Shown: in pieces, positions 44,334 through 51,913 of the stretch
Position numbering within the stretch: position 1 is the first letter of the stretch
How the letters are laid out: the number at the start of each line of letters is the position of its first letter
DNA from: Micromonospora sp. HNM0581
GTDB taxonomy: Bacteria > Actinomycetota > Actinomycetes > Mycobacteriales > Micromonosporaceae
NCBI RefSeq assembly: GCF_012726175.1
Contig: NZ_JAASAD010000014.1
Coordinates: 62,001 to 126,000 of the forward strand
Length of the DNA stretch: 64,000 nucleotides
Reading direction: 5' to 3'
Made by a program: the position numbers and the translations under genes
The notes under the pieces: generated by a model
Database searches by the model: none
Told to the model about the DNA's origin: nothing
What the model saw: only the letters and a program-made list of their open reading frames with translations

Positions 44334-45008
44334 ATGAACCGGCATGCGGCGGCACCTGCCGAGGCGATTCCCGACGCTATCCGGGCGGACGTGGAGACGC
44401 TCTGGCGCTACCACGACATGCGTCACGAGTTGCGGCCGTGCGACGTGGGGATCGGGTTGGGCAGCCATGACCTCGGCGTGGCTGTCATCGCGACGCGCTT
44501 GTTTCACGAGGGCCTGTTCCCCAGGATCGTGTTCACCGGCGCGAACGCCCCGACGACCGTCGAGCGGTTCCCGCGGGGAGAAGCATTGCACTACCGCGAG
44601 TACGCCGTCGAGCAGGGCGTACCCGGGGAAGCGATTCTCGTGGAGCCGCGTGCCACGAACACCGCCCAGAACCTGGAGTACTCGCGTCAGCTCCTGACCG
44701 AACATCGGATCCCGGTGAAGTCGGTGCTGCTCATGTCGCGGCCCTACCAGCAGCGTCGGGCGTACGCCACCTGCAGGCTGATGTGGCCGGAGGTCGATGT
44801 GGTGTGCGCGTCGAACCCACTCGAACTGGACGACTACGTGTGCAGCATCGGTGACCCGCGGCGGGTGGTGGACATGCTGGTCGGCGACACGCAGCGGATC
44901 GAGGTGTACGCCGAGCGCGGGTTCGCGATCCCGCAGGAGATGCCGGACGAGGTGCGGGCGGCCTTCGAGCGCCTGGTGGCGGCTGGCTACACGAGCCGGC
45001 TGATCTGA
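44334..45008 (+). CDS. YdcF/DUF218-family protein
   Basis: A 224-residue cytoplasmic protein with the DUF218 fold: GIGLGSHDLGVAVIATRLF, RIVFTGANAP, ILVEPRATNTAQNLEYSRQLL and VLLMSRPYQQRRAYATCR, the last three being the conserved blocks. Known relatives bind nucleotides or S-adenosylmethionine, with no defined role. GTG 44328, next to the previous stop, is an alternative start. It converges with the XRE regulator gene. Confidence 0.8.
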   Translation: MNRHAAAPAEAIPDAIRADVETLWRYHDMRHELRPCDVGIGLGSHDLGVAVIATRLFHEGLFPRIVFTGANAPTTVERFPRGEALHYREYAVEQGVPGEAILVEPRATNTAQNLEYSRQLLTEHRIPVKSVLLMSRPYQQRRAYATCRLMWPEVDVVCASNPLELDDYVCSIGDPRRVVDMLVGDTQRIEVYAERGFAIPQEMPDEVRAAFERLVAAGYTSRLI

Positions 45009-45014
45009 GCCCAG

Positions 45015-46241
45015 CTACCAGCGCGGCCCTCCCGACCGGACGCCCATCCGGTCGCTGAGTTCGACGGCCAGTCGAGGTGGCCGGGGGCGAGTGAGGATGT
45101 CCCGGACTAGGTCGCGGGAGAGCCGGTGGTAGCGTACCTGGTCGGGGCCGATGACCTCGGCGTCCAGAAGCGCCGCGAGCGCGTCGTCGATGCGGTTCCA
45201 CCGGGCAAGGGCTCGGGCGGTTTCGATGGCGTGCCGAACCTGCCGCTCGACGGGCACGGTGCTGGTGTCGAGTGGGGCACCGATGGCGATGGCGCGTTGC
45301 ACGTCGCCGAGTTCCATCGCCACGGTCGTCTTGTGGATCGACACGTTGGTCGGCCCGAACGCGGTCCACACGTGGTTGCCATCGGCACCGAGCCGCTGCG
45401 CGGCGGCATCGGCCTCGGCGATGTGGGTGTCGGCGGAGGCGCGGTCGGCGTCTCGGGCGGCGGCCAGCGCGCAGACGAGGTGCAGGCTGCCGTAGACCGA
45501 CAGCAGCTGCGGAGTCGGCTTGACGAGCCGTGGTTCCAGGAACTGTGCCGCCGTGGCGGCGAGGCCGCGGGCTTGGGTGTACTCACCGATGGACGCCAGC
45601 GAGTGTGCGGCGGAGCGGCTGAGTGAGCCGATGACGACGTGATCGTGGCTGGTGTTGGCGGCGGCCAGGCCTCGGCTGGCGGCGGTCCACGCGAGGTCAC
45701 CTTCGCCGAGCTTGGTGAGGAACAACGCGGCGAGCTGGTGGGCGTAGGCGGTCATCGCGTGCGCGCGCTGGCCGTCGTCTCCGTCGTACGCCTCGGTGGC
45801 GGTGAGGCAGTCGTGGATGAGGTAGGGCAGCCGGCGGGCGAGGGCGCCGTACCGCGAGTGCTGGTAGCCGGTCCAGATCTCGGCGACGTCGTTCTCGATC
45901 TCGCCCAGGGCGGGTGCCTCGACGTCCCCTGTGCTGGCCAGCGCCGGCGCGAGGTGACGATAGTCGTGGAGCGCGGCCCGTAAGGCGGGGATGGTCTCGC
46001 GCCCTGAGTCGTCTGACCACTCGAACAGGCTTGGCGCGCCGATCAGGTCGCCGAGGGACACGTCGAGGGCCTTGGCGATCGCGCGTATGACCGACAGCCG
46101 GTCCAGGTCGGCCCGGTTCGTTTCGATCTTGCGTAACCACTCCTGCGTCTTGCCGACCAGACCGGCCAGCACCTCCTGGGAGAGTCCACGTCGACGCCGG
46201 TAGAAGGCGACGCGCTGGCCGATCGTCATGTCGTCCGTCAT
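45015..46241 (-). CDS. XRE-family regulator with TPR-like domain
   Basis: A 408-residue transcription factor. Residues 5-65 form an XRE helix-turn-helix (GQRVAFYRRRRGLSQEVLAGL, TQEWLRKIETNRADL). The rest is helical TPR-like repeats rich in Ala and Leu, as in peptide- or ligand-sensing regulators of actinomycetes. It is divergent from the RiPP operon at 46.4 kb and is its likely regulator. ATG 46241 or GTG 46250 can start. Confidence 0.85.
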   Translation of the reverse strand: MTDDMTIGQRVAFYRRRRGLSQEVLAGLVGKTQEWLRKIETNRADLDRLSVIRAIAKALDVSLGDLIGAPSLFEWSDDSGRETIPALRAALHDYRHLAPALASTGDVEAPALGEIENDVAEIWTGYQHSRYGALARRLPYLIHDCLTATEAYDGDDGQRAHAMTAYAHQLAALFLTKLGEGDLAWTAASRGLAAANTSHDHVVIGSLSRSAAHSLASIGEYTQARGLAATAAQFLEPRLVKPTPQLLSVYGSLHLVCALAAARDADRASADTHIAEADAAAQRLGADGNHVWTAFGPTNVSIHKTTVAMELGDVQRAIAIGAPLDTSTVPVERQVRHAIETARALARWNRIDDALAALLDAEVIGPDQVRYHRLSRDLVRDILTRPRPPRLAVELSDRMGVRSGGPRW

Positions 46242-46393
46242 CCCTCGCACACCATCACCCTGCCCGCTGAAGGCCGTCGGACCCGGTACGGATTTTCCCA
46301 GTCCTCCGAACGGACCGCCCCTACGTTCAGTTCACCCCGGATCACCGGCGTGTGTCGATGCCGGTGTCGGGATGACTGACAGGCGCTGTAGAT

Positions 46394-46399
46394 GGAGGG
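46394..46399 (+). promoter_or_regulatory. Strong ribosome site of the first ORF of the RiPP operon
   Basis: GGAGGG, 4 bases before ATG 46404; it is the main evidence for that ORF. Confidence 0.5.
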
Positions 46400-46403
46400 A
46401 TCG

Positions 46404-46613
46404 ATGAGCGGCGCACCACACCACGGCTGGGGCCGCTGGCTCGGCCCGTCCGGGAGCGAACTGTCTCGGTGCTTTCCCTGCCTGCGTACTGCCATGAGGG
46501 CTGCGTGGGTGGGTGATCGGCGGTCTGCTCCCAGCCGCCGTGATGCGGCGGCGGGCTCGCCCTTCCCCCGGCGGGCCCGCCGCTCATCGTCGGTGGTGGG
46601 GGTGGCGGCATGA
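46404..46613 (+). CDS. Small protein of unknown function, first ORF of the RiPP operon
   Basis: A 69-residue, Arg/Ser-rich frame starting MSGAPHHGWGRW. It has a strong GGAGGG site and its TGA overlaps the next ATG (46610) by ATGA, so it is likely translated and coupled. No domain is recognised, and amino-acid composition of the second half is not distinctive, so a chance frame cannot be excluded. Confidence 0.4.
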   Translation: MSGAPHHGWGRWLGPSGSELSRCFPCLRTAMRAAWVGDRRSAPSRRDAAAGSPFPRRARRSSSVVGVAA

Positions 46614-46773
46614 CGGTGTACGTCTCGCGTAACGCCATGTCCGGCCAGGCCCGGTGCCCCGAGCCTAGGGGGACGGCCTCGGCGGGCAGGTGTGGCCCGC
46701 TGATCCGCCGCTGCTCACCTTCGTGTGGCGTCGGCTGTTCGAGCAGCAGGCCCGCGAGGGTGGTCGCCGGTGA
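46610..46773 (+). pseudogene. Small ORF interrupted by a -1 frame change at a G5 run
   Basis: The frame from ATG 46610 reads MTVYVSRNAMSGQARCPEP and then loses sense. After the G-run at 46668-46672, the -1 frame continues GDGLGGQVWPADPPLLTFVW and ends EQQAREGGRR at 46773, overlapping the GTG of the next gene by GTGA. One extra G, or a -1 slip of a Gly-decoding tRNA on GGG, would give one 54-residue protein. It is either a frameshifted gene, a programmed frameshift, or a base-calling error in the run. Confidence 0.55.
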
Positions 46774-47117
46774 CCGGCCAGCAGCGTCGTCTTTCGGTGA
46801 ACCGGCTCGCGTCAGCCGAGGTGGAACATTTGCCGATGCGTCCGCTGTGGCGGTGCCGCCGGTGTGGGCAGCCGTGGCCCTGCGGCGCGGCGAAGCTCGC
46901 GCTTCTGGCCGAGTACCGGGAAGTGCCGGTGAGCCTGTTCCTCTACCTGGGCGGCTGCCTGCACGACGCGATCGACGATCTGCACCGGCTCAACCCGAGC
47001 GTCACGGGCAGCGTCGCTGACATGTTCGACCGGTTCCTGGGCTGGCCTGCCCGCCACACCCACGCCTACCGCGTGGGTACCACCACGGCCGTCAGTATCG
47101 AGGAGGCCACCTCGTGA
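46770..47117 (+). CDS. Cys-rich small protein of the RiPP operon
   Basis: A 115-residue protein. WRCRRCGQPWPC carries three Cys resembling a zinc knuckle, followed by a helical region and the closing motif MFDRFLGWPARH. Small proteins with this C-x2-C-x5-C and FLGW pattern are common in actinomycete islands beside XRE regulators and are sometimes named flavin reductase without evidence. GTG 46770 overlaps both neighbours by GTGA overlap at each end. A second, decayed copy of its end lies at 51.5 kb. Confidence 0.65.
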   Translation: MTGQQRRLSVNRLASAEVEHLPMRPLWRCRRCGQPWPCGAAKLALLAEYREVPVSLFLYLGGCLHDAIDDLHRLNPSVTGSVADMFDRFLGWPARHTHAYRVGTTTAVSIEEATS

Positions 47118-48250
47118 ACGGCATCGGCCTCGTCAACGCCACCGGCCAGCCGGCGGTCGCTGGCAGCTTCCACACCCTGGTCGTGCAGCCGACGAGCTTC
47201 TGCAACCTCGACTGCACCTACTGCTACCTGCCCGACCGACGATCCTTCCGCCTGATGAGCGGCGCGGTCGCGCGGGCCTGCGCGGAGTCGATCGTCCAGC
47301 AGAACAGCGGTCATCCGGTGAGTGTCGTGTGGCACGGGGGCGAACCCACCGCCACACCCATCGGGCTGTTCCGGGATCTCTTGGCCCCGTTCGAGGAGCT
47401 GCGGAGCGCGGGGCTGGTGCGTCACGAGATCCAGACCAACGGCACGCTGATCAACCGCCAGTGGTGCGAGCTGTTCACCGCTTACGGCTTCGAGGTCGGG
47501 GTCAGCCTCGACGGACCGGGCGCGTTGAACCGGAACCGCCTTGACCGGGCCGGCAACCCGACGGACGCCCGAACCCTGCGCGGCATGCAGACCCTCGCCG
47601 ACACAGGGCTGGTGTACTCGGTGATCTGTGTGGTCACCCCGGAAACCATCGACCACGCGGAAGCCCTTGTCGACTTCTTCACCGGCCTGCCCGGCTGTGA
47701 GTCGGTGGGCTTCAACATCGAAGAGCAGGAGGGCGCCGACCGAGCACCGGTGTCGGAGGATGCCTCGTACCGGTTCTGGCAGCGCCTCATCGCACGGCGC
47801 GTCGGCGGCAGCCCGCTGCGGATCCGCGACGTGGACCGGCTGGCCGACTATGTCGCCGCCACCCGCGCCGGGCACGTCGACCACGCTCCGTACGAGCCGA
47901 TCCCGACCGTCTCCTGGGATGGGCAGGTGGTGCTGCTGTCACCGGAACTGCTCGGCATCACCGAGCCTCGATACGGCAACTTCATCGTCAGCAACGTCCT
48001 CCAGCAACCCATCACCGCCATGCTCACCCGCGCCGGCGACCTGGACTACGTCGCCGAGTTCATTACGGCCCTCAACGACTGCGCCGACCATTGCGCCTTC
48101 TACGACTTCTGCCGTGGCGCCCAGGCGGGCAACCGCTACTTCGAGCACGCGACGTTCACCGCCCGAGAAACGACCTACTGCCGGACCACCCGACAGGCCC
48201 TCGTCCGCGCCGCTGCGGATCACCTCACCCCTCAAGGAGGAGCACGATGA
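47114..48250 (+). CDS. Radical SAM/SPASM peptide maturase, cyclophane-forming AmcB-like
   Basis: A 378-residue enzyme. C30-x3-C34-x2-C37 (SFCNLDCTYCYL) binds the [4Fe-4S] cluster that cleaves S-adenosylmethionine; WHGGEPT is the next radical SAM block. The C-terminal SPASM region holds Cys residues in CADHCAFYDFCRGAQAGN and YCRTTRQ for auxiliary clusters. The gene is followed after a ribosome site by a short peptide gene with aromatic repeats, so it should cross-link that peptide. From memory this matches the actinobacterial maturase AmcB; the bond type is inference. The GTG start overlaps the upstream gene. Confidence 0.88.
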   Translation: MNGIGLVNATGQPAVAGSFHTLVVQPTSFCNLDCTYCYLPDRRSFRLMSGAVARACAESIVQQNSGHPVSVVWHGGEPTATPIGLFRDLLAPFEELRSAGLVRHEIQTNGTLINRQWCELFTAYGFEVGVSLDGPGALNRNRLDRAGNPTDARTLRGMQTLADTGLVYSVICVVTPETIDHAEALVDFFTGLPGCESVGFNIEEQEGADRAPVSEDASYRFWQRLIARRVGGSPLRIRDVDRLADYVAATRAGHVDHAPYEPIPTVSWDGQVVLLSPELLGITEPRYGNFIVSNVLQQPITAMLTRAGDLDYVAEFITALNDCADHCAFYDFCRGAQAGNRYFEHATFTARETTYCRTTRQALVRAAADHLTPQGGAR

Positions 48251-48429
48251 CCAACGCACTCGCGGTCCTCGTCAACGCCGCACCCGAGCAACTCGCCCGC
48301 CTCGGCGTCGACCCGCAGCGGTCGGTAGCGTCGATCGACGCGGCGAAGTTCGACAACCGCCCCACCTGGGACAACAAGGGTAGGTTCGACAGTCGACCCG
48401 GCTGGGACAACTGGAACAAGAAGAAATAG
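48247..48429 (+). CDS. RiPP precursor peptide, AmcA-like, with two 12-residue core repeats
   Basis: A 60-residue precursor. Residues 1-34 are a leader (MTNALAVLVNAAPEQLARLG and onward) and residues 35-58 are two tandem units, FDNRPTWDNKGR and FDSRPGWDNWNK, ending KKK. Each unit has two aromatic-Asp-Asn/Ser triads, the kind of three-residue ring that cyclophane-forming radical SAM enzymes make between the aromatic ring and the third residue. AAGGAGG precedes the ATG, which overlaps the maturase stop. No protease or exporter gene is adjacent. Confidence 0.85.
   Translation: MTNALAVLVNAAPEQLARLGVDPQRSVASIDAAKFDNRPTWDNKGRFDSRPGWDNWNKKK
48349..48420 (+). repeat. Two 36-base repeats encoding the RiPP core
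   Basis: Units 48349-48384 and 48385-48420 encode the consensus FD[N/S]RP[T/G]WDN followed by three variable residues. Third positions differ between units, so the repeat is old or under protein-level selection. Confidence 0.75.
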
Positions 48430-48443
48430 CCCCGCGACGGGAC

Positions 48444-48470
48444 GCGCGGGGTGGCGTGCCCACCCCGCGC
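48444..48470 (+). terminator. Hairpin after the RiPP precursor
   Basis: Perfect 11-base arms (48444-48454 and 48460-48470) around a 5-base loop, 14 bases after the precursor stop. With no T-run it may stall or protect the transcript so that the precursor exceeds the genes downstream. Confidence 0.5.
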
Positions 48471-48489
48471 CCACACAGGTTGAGGACAC

Positions 48490-49152
48490 ATGCGCACCAC
48501 CACGATCGGCGACGTGAAGGTCCTGCAGCCGGAACTCGAACCGGACGACCTCGACACCACGACGGACTTGGCCGACAGCCTCACCGAGGTCCTGGTTGAG
48601 GGCGCCGCGTGGCACGGCTCGCACCTTGAGGACGTCAGCATCCGCAGCAGCCTGATCATTGGCGTGGACCTGAGCGAGAGCACCTGGGAAGCCAGCAGCC
48701 TCTTCGGCTGCGAGTTCACCCGTACCGACTTCTCCGGAGCGACCCTGACCGGCATCTCCATCGAACGGTGCGCGATCAGCGGCTCCCGGTTCACCGGCAC
48801 CAGACTCACCGACGTGCGCCTGAAGGATGTCCTGTTCGACGGCTGCCGCTTCGACTACGCCACCCTTCAACGTGTCACCGCCTCCGGCTCGGTCGCGTTC
48901 ATCGACTGCACTCTTACCAACGGCGCGTGGTCTTCCTGCCGACTGCCGCGCATGGCACTGCGATCATGTGACCTGGGCGGTCTGGAACTTGACTCCTGCC
49001 ACCTCGACGGGGCCGACCTGCGGGGCAGCCGGCTCCAGGGCGTCAAGACGCCGCTGGACAACCTGCGCGGCGTCACCCTCGGCGAGGACCAACTTCCCGA
49101 CCTCACCCAGCTGACCGTCGCCGCCCTCGACCTCACCGTGCACAACAACTGA
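48490..49152 (+). CDS. Pentapeptide-repeat-like protein
   Basis: A 220-residue protein whose middle (about 40-190) follows an A(D/N)LXX-like beat with bulky residues every five positions, for example CEFTRTDFSGATLTG, LFDGCRFDYATL, LDGADLRGSRLQG. Such repeats fold into a right-handed beta-helix. It directly follows the RiPP hairpin, so it may give self-protection or act in maturation, but no direct evidence exists. Confidence 0.75.
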   Translation: MRTTTIGDVKVLQPELEPDDLDTTTDLADSLTEVLVEGAAWHGSHLEDVSIRSSLIIGVDLSESTWEASSLFGCEFTRTDFSGATLTGISIERCAISGSRFTGTRLTDVRLKDVLFDGCRFDYATLQRVTASGSVAFIDCTLTNGAWSSCRLPRMALRSCDLGGLELDSCHLDGADLRGSRLQGVKTPLDNLRGVTLGEDQLPDLTQLTVAALDLTVHNN

Positions 49153-49167
49153 AGCAGAGGAGGCGTC

Positions 49168-49737
49168 GTGGTCGCTGAACTCACCGGCAGCCCGGACACA
49201 ACCCTCGTCTGCATTCGGGGCAACTCCGGCTCGGGTAAGAGCAGCATCTCCCGCGAGCTACGACGCCGACACGGCCGGGGCTGCGCCCTGGTTGAGCAGG
49301 ACTACCTGCGCCGCATCCTGCTGCGCGAACGGGACAAGCCCGGCGGGGCAGCACCGGCGTTGATCGCGCAGACCGTTCGGTTCGCGCTGGACCACGGCTA
49401 CCACGTCGTGCTTGAAGGCATCATGCACACCAGCCGCTACCGCAGCATGCTCACCGCTCTGCGGGACGACCACCGCGGCCGGTCGCTGTACTGCTACCTC
49501 GACGTGTCCCTGGCCGAGACCCTGCGCCGGCACCTCACTCGCCCGCAGGTCAGTGAGTTCACCGCCGAGCACATGAGCGGGTGGTACGCCGCCCATGACG
49601 TCCTGGGCTGGCCCGACGAACTCGTCCTACCCGAGACCACCGGACTGGACGAGGCCGTCGAGGCCATCGCCGCTGCCGCTGGGCTACCCCAGACCGGACG
49701 CGACGACGACCTGCTACCGAACGTTCCGTCCCTGTAG
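49168..49737 (+). CDS. P-loop kinase (AAA/zeta-like)
   Basis: A 189-residue nucleoside-triphosphate kinase. Walker A is GNSGSGKSS (18-26), ALVEQDYLRR follows as in zeta-type kinases, and VLEGIMHTSRYRSML and SLYCYLDVSLAETLRRH are the later blocks with a substrate-site Glu and Arg. GAGGAGG precedes the GTG. It lies next to the beheaded HAD phosphatase gene, reminiscent of split kinase-phosphatase pairs of RNA repair, though it may also belong to the RiPP operon. Confidence 0.75.
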   Translation: MVAELTGSPDTTLVCIRGNSGSGKSSISRELRRRHGRGCALVEQDYLRRILLRERDKPGGAAPALIAQTVRFALDHGYHVVLEGIMHTSRYRSMLTALRDDHRGRSLYCYLDVSLAETLRRHLTRPQVSEFTAEHMSGWYAAHDVLGWPDELVLPETTGLDEAVEAIAAAAGLPQTGRDDDLLPNVPSL

Positions 49738-49846
49738 AGCAGCTCAGCCGGCTACTGGTATCGCCGTTCCGGCGCAACGTTCGCCAACATCAAACCCGAG
49801 TGGCCAGCCCATCTAGCACGGCGACTGCGACGACGTGCAGCTCGCC

Positions 49847-50235
49847 CTACCGTGCCCGCCTGAGCCAGCTCTCGATGACGGTGAAGTCGTGCTCGGTCAG
49901 CCCGCGACGTGGGTCGACCCGATGCAGCAGGGCCGGACCTGGGTGATGAGTCGACACCCACTGCTGATCGGCGTCGGAGATCTCGTCGTCGACCCAGACG
50001 AAGGGGCGTCCCTGCGCCCATTCGACCAGCCCACGGGTCTTCCAGTGCAGGACGCCGACCTCGTCGGAGTCGGGCCAGTCGACGACCGGCAGGGTCGGTA
50101 GCCCAAGCCGGGGTGCGAGCACGTCGTTCGCGTCGTTCATCCAGGTTGTCGCCCACACCAGATCGCACGGCAGGGCCTCCAGTCGGCGGCCGTGTTCCGG
50201 ATCGACCCTGTGCAGCAGGGGATGGGTGTCCCGCA
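49847..50235 (-). pseudogene. HAD-family (HAD_SAK_2-like) phosphatase gene cut by the IS element
   Basis: The last 129 codons of a HAD domain protein: RLEALPCDLVWATTWMNDAN, LPVVDWPDSD, FVWVDDEISDADQQW and HPGPALLHRVDP. About 40-50 N-terminal residues, including the catalytic DxDG, are missing because the IS3 element begins at 50236. A chance ATG inside the IS (50254) is in frame. The right flank of the IS does not hold the missing part, so the gene was truncated by deletion rather than split. Confidence 0.8.
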
Positions 50236-50251
50236 CCGGGTTAGATGGAGA
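50236..50251 (+). repeat. Left terminal inverted repeat of the IS3 element
   Basis: CCGGGTTAGATGGAGA matches the right end in 14 of 16 positions. Confidence 0.75.
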
Positions 50252-50277
50252 CATCGAAACCTGGAGGAACACCAGCG

Positions 50278-50595
50278 ATGCCTGCACCGAAGAAGTACCC
50301 CGATGAGCTGCGTGAGCGTGCGACCCGGTTGGTCTTTGAGGCCCGTCGGGATCCGGCTGGTGCGGTCGGCGTGATCCGGCGGATCGCCGACCAGCTTGGA
50401 GTTCATCCGGAGGCGTTGCGGACGTGGGTGAAGCAGGCCGAGGTCGACGCCGGTGTGCGGCCGGGCACGACCAGCAGCGATGCCGAACGCATCGCGGCCC
50501 TCGAACGGGAGAATCGTGAGCTGCGGCGGGCGAACCAGATCCTGAAGTCCGCGGCGTCTTTCTTCGCGGCCGAGCTGGACCGGCCGTCGCGATGA
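50278..50595 (+). CDS. IS3 transposase OrfA
   Basis: A 105-residue DNA-binding subunit: helix-turn-helix with KKYPDELRERATRLV, IADQLGVHPEALRTWVKQ, and a leucine-zipper helix LERENRELRRANQILKSA. GGAGG precedes the ATG. Its stop overlaps the orfB ATG by ATGA. Confidence 0.9.
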   Translation: MPAPKKYPDELRERATRLVFEARRDPAGAVGVIRRIADQLGVHPEALRTWVKQAEVDAGVRPGTTSSDAERIAALERENRELRRANQILKSAASFFAAELDRPSR

Positions 50596-51511
50596 GGGTC
50601 GCGTTCGTCGACTCGCAGCAGGAACAGCATGGTGTCCAGTCGGTCTTGCGGCGTTGCAAGACACGCCCGCGGCGATCGCACCGTCGACCTGCTACGCCAC
50701 CAAGACCCGTCCGGTCAGCGCCCGTTGCCGGCGCGACGAGGAACTGACCGCGCTGATCAAGCGGATCCACGCCGAGAACTACGGCGTGTACGGGGCCCGC
50801 AAGATCTGGCACGAGCTGCACCGCCAGGGCGTCGAGGTGGCCCGGTGCACGGTCGAGCGGCTGATGCGTGCCGCCGGGCTGCGCGGGTTGCTGCGTGACA
50901 AGTCGCCGCGCACGACCCGGCCCGCAGCTGAGACCGGCCGGCCTCGTGACGTGGTCGAACGTGACTTCACCGCCGTGCGGCCGAACCAGCTGTGGGTCGC
51001 CGACCTGACCTACGTACGCACCGCCGTCGGCTGGGCGTACGCCGCGTTCGTCCTCGACGTGTACTCCCGCATGATCGTCGGCTGGCAGGTATCCACGTCG
51101 CTCTACACCGACCTCGCGTTGGACGCGTTGAAGATGGCGATCTGGCGGCGCGAGCATCAGGGCGCTGACCTGGGCGGACTTGTGCATCACTCGGACCGAG
51201 GAGTCCAATATCGAGCGATTCGCTCCAGCCAGCGCCTCGCCGAAGCCGGCGCCGTGGCCTCCGTCGGGTCCAAGGGCGACTCGTACGACAACGCGATGGC
51301 CGAAGCGTTCAACTCGTTGTACAAGGCCGAACTCGTCCGCAACCAAGGCCCGTGGCGCGGACTCGACGACCTGGAGATGGCCACCATCGAGTACATCGAC
51401 TGGTACAACAACCGCCGGCTGCACGGCGAACTCGGACACGTCCCACCCGCCGAACACGAGACGCTACACGCGATGACCCACCCGGTCACCGCACCCCTGA
51501 AAACCAGCTAA
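50592..51511 (+). pseudogene. IS3 transposase OrfB, frameshifted
   Basis: DDE integrase-core transposase. The N-terminal piece (MRVAFVDSQQEQHGVQSVLR) starts at ATG 50592, but the frame shifts by one base near 50653, where the conserved continuation LQDTPAAIAPST begins in another frame and runs to 51511. The catalytic triad is present: Asp in VADLTYV, Asp in HHSDRG and Glu in AEAFNSLYKAEL. One missing base (probably in a C/G run) explains the shift; the element is likely inactive unless this is a sequencing error. Confidence 0.85.
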
Positions 51512-51516
51512 CCAAC

Positions 51517-51532
51517 TCTCCACCAAACCCGG
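51517..51532 (-). repeat. Right terminal inverted repeat of the IS3 element
   Basis: Reverse complement CCGGGTTTGGTGGAGA pairs with the left end. Confidence 0.75.
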
Positions 51533-51539
51533 GGCTCGA

Positions 51540-51636
51540 CACCGCACTGTTTGACCGGTTCCTCGGGTGGCCCACCCGTACCCACGGCTACCGAGCCAAC
51601 CCCGCCGCGGCGATCGGGAACGAGGAGATGTCGTGA
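51540..51636 (+). pseudogene. End of a second Cys-rich small protein gene
   Basis: Reads ALFDRFLGWPTRTHGYRANP and ends EEMS, homologous to the C-terminus of the protein at 46770-47117. Its 5' part is lost at the IS3 junction. The stop overlaps the next start by GTGA, exactly as in the intact copy. Confidence 0.75.
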
Positions 51637-51799
51637 ACGGCATCGGCCTCATCAGCGTCAATCGTCAGCCGGCGATCGCCAGCAGGTTCCACACACTGGT
51701 CGTGCAGCCCACCAGCTTCTGCAACCTCGACTGCACCTACCGCTACAGATCTTGAATGGCTGGGTCATCCGGTCAGCGTCGTGTGGCACGGCGAGCCCC
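51633..51799 (+). pseudogene. Remnant of a second radical SAM maturase gene
   Basis: The first 37 codons parallel the maturase at 47114 (VNGIGLISVNRQPAIASRFH, then PTSFCNLDCTYRY). The third cluster Cys is Arg, and a stop follows after 40 codons. Homology resumes as HPVSVVWHG after an internal deletion of roughly 70-80 bases and fades near 51799. It is a decayed paralogue, not an active gene. Confidence 0.8.
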
Positions 51800-51913
51800 T
51801 TCGGGCCGCGGCGACCCGCCGAACCAGTCGGGGATCGACACCTCGCCCAGGCGCTCCGGCTCGACGAACTTGCACTGATTCCTGTTGACCTCATCCAGGG
51901 TCCAGGTGCTTCG

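Larger units (their letters stand above)
50236..51532 (+). mobile_element. IS3-family insertion sequence
   Basis: A 1297-base element bounded by imperfect inverted repeats (50236-50251 and 51517-51532), with orfA and orfB in the usual overlapping arrangement. The flanking bases do not form a target duplication (GCA left, GGC right), which suggests deletion next to the element after insertion. Confidence 0.88.
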
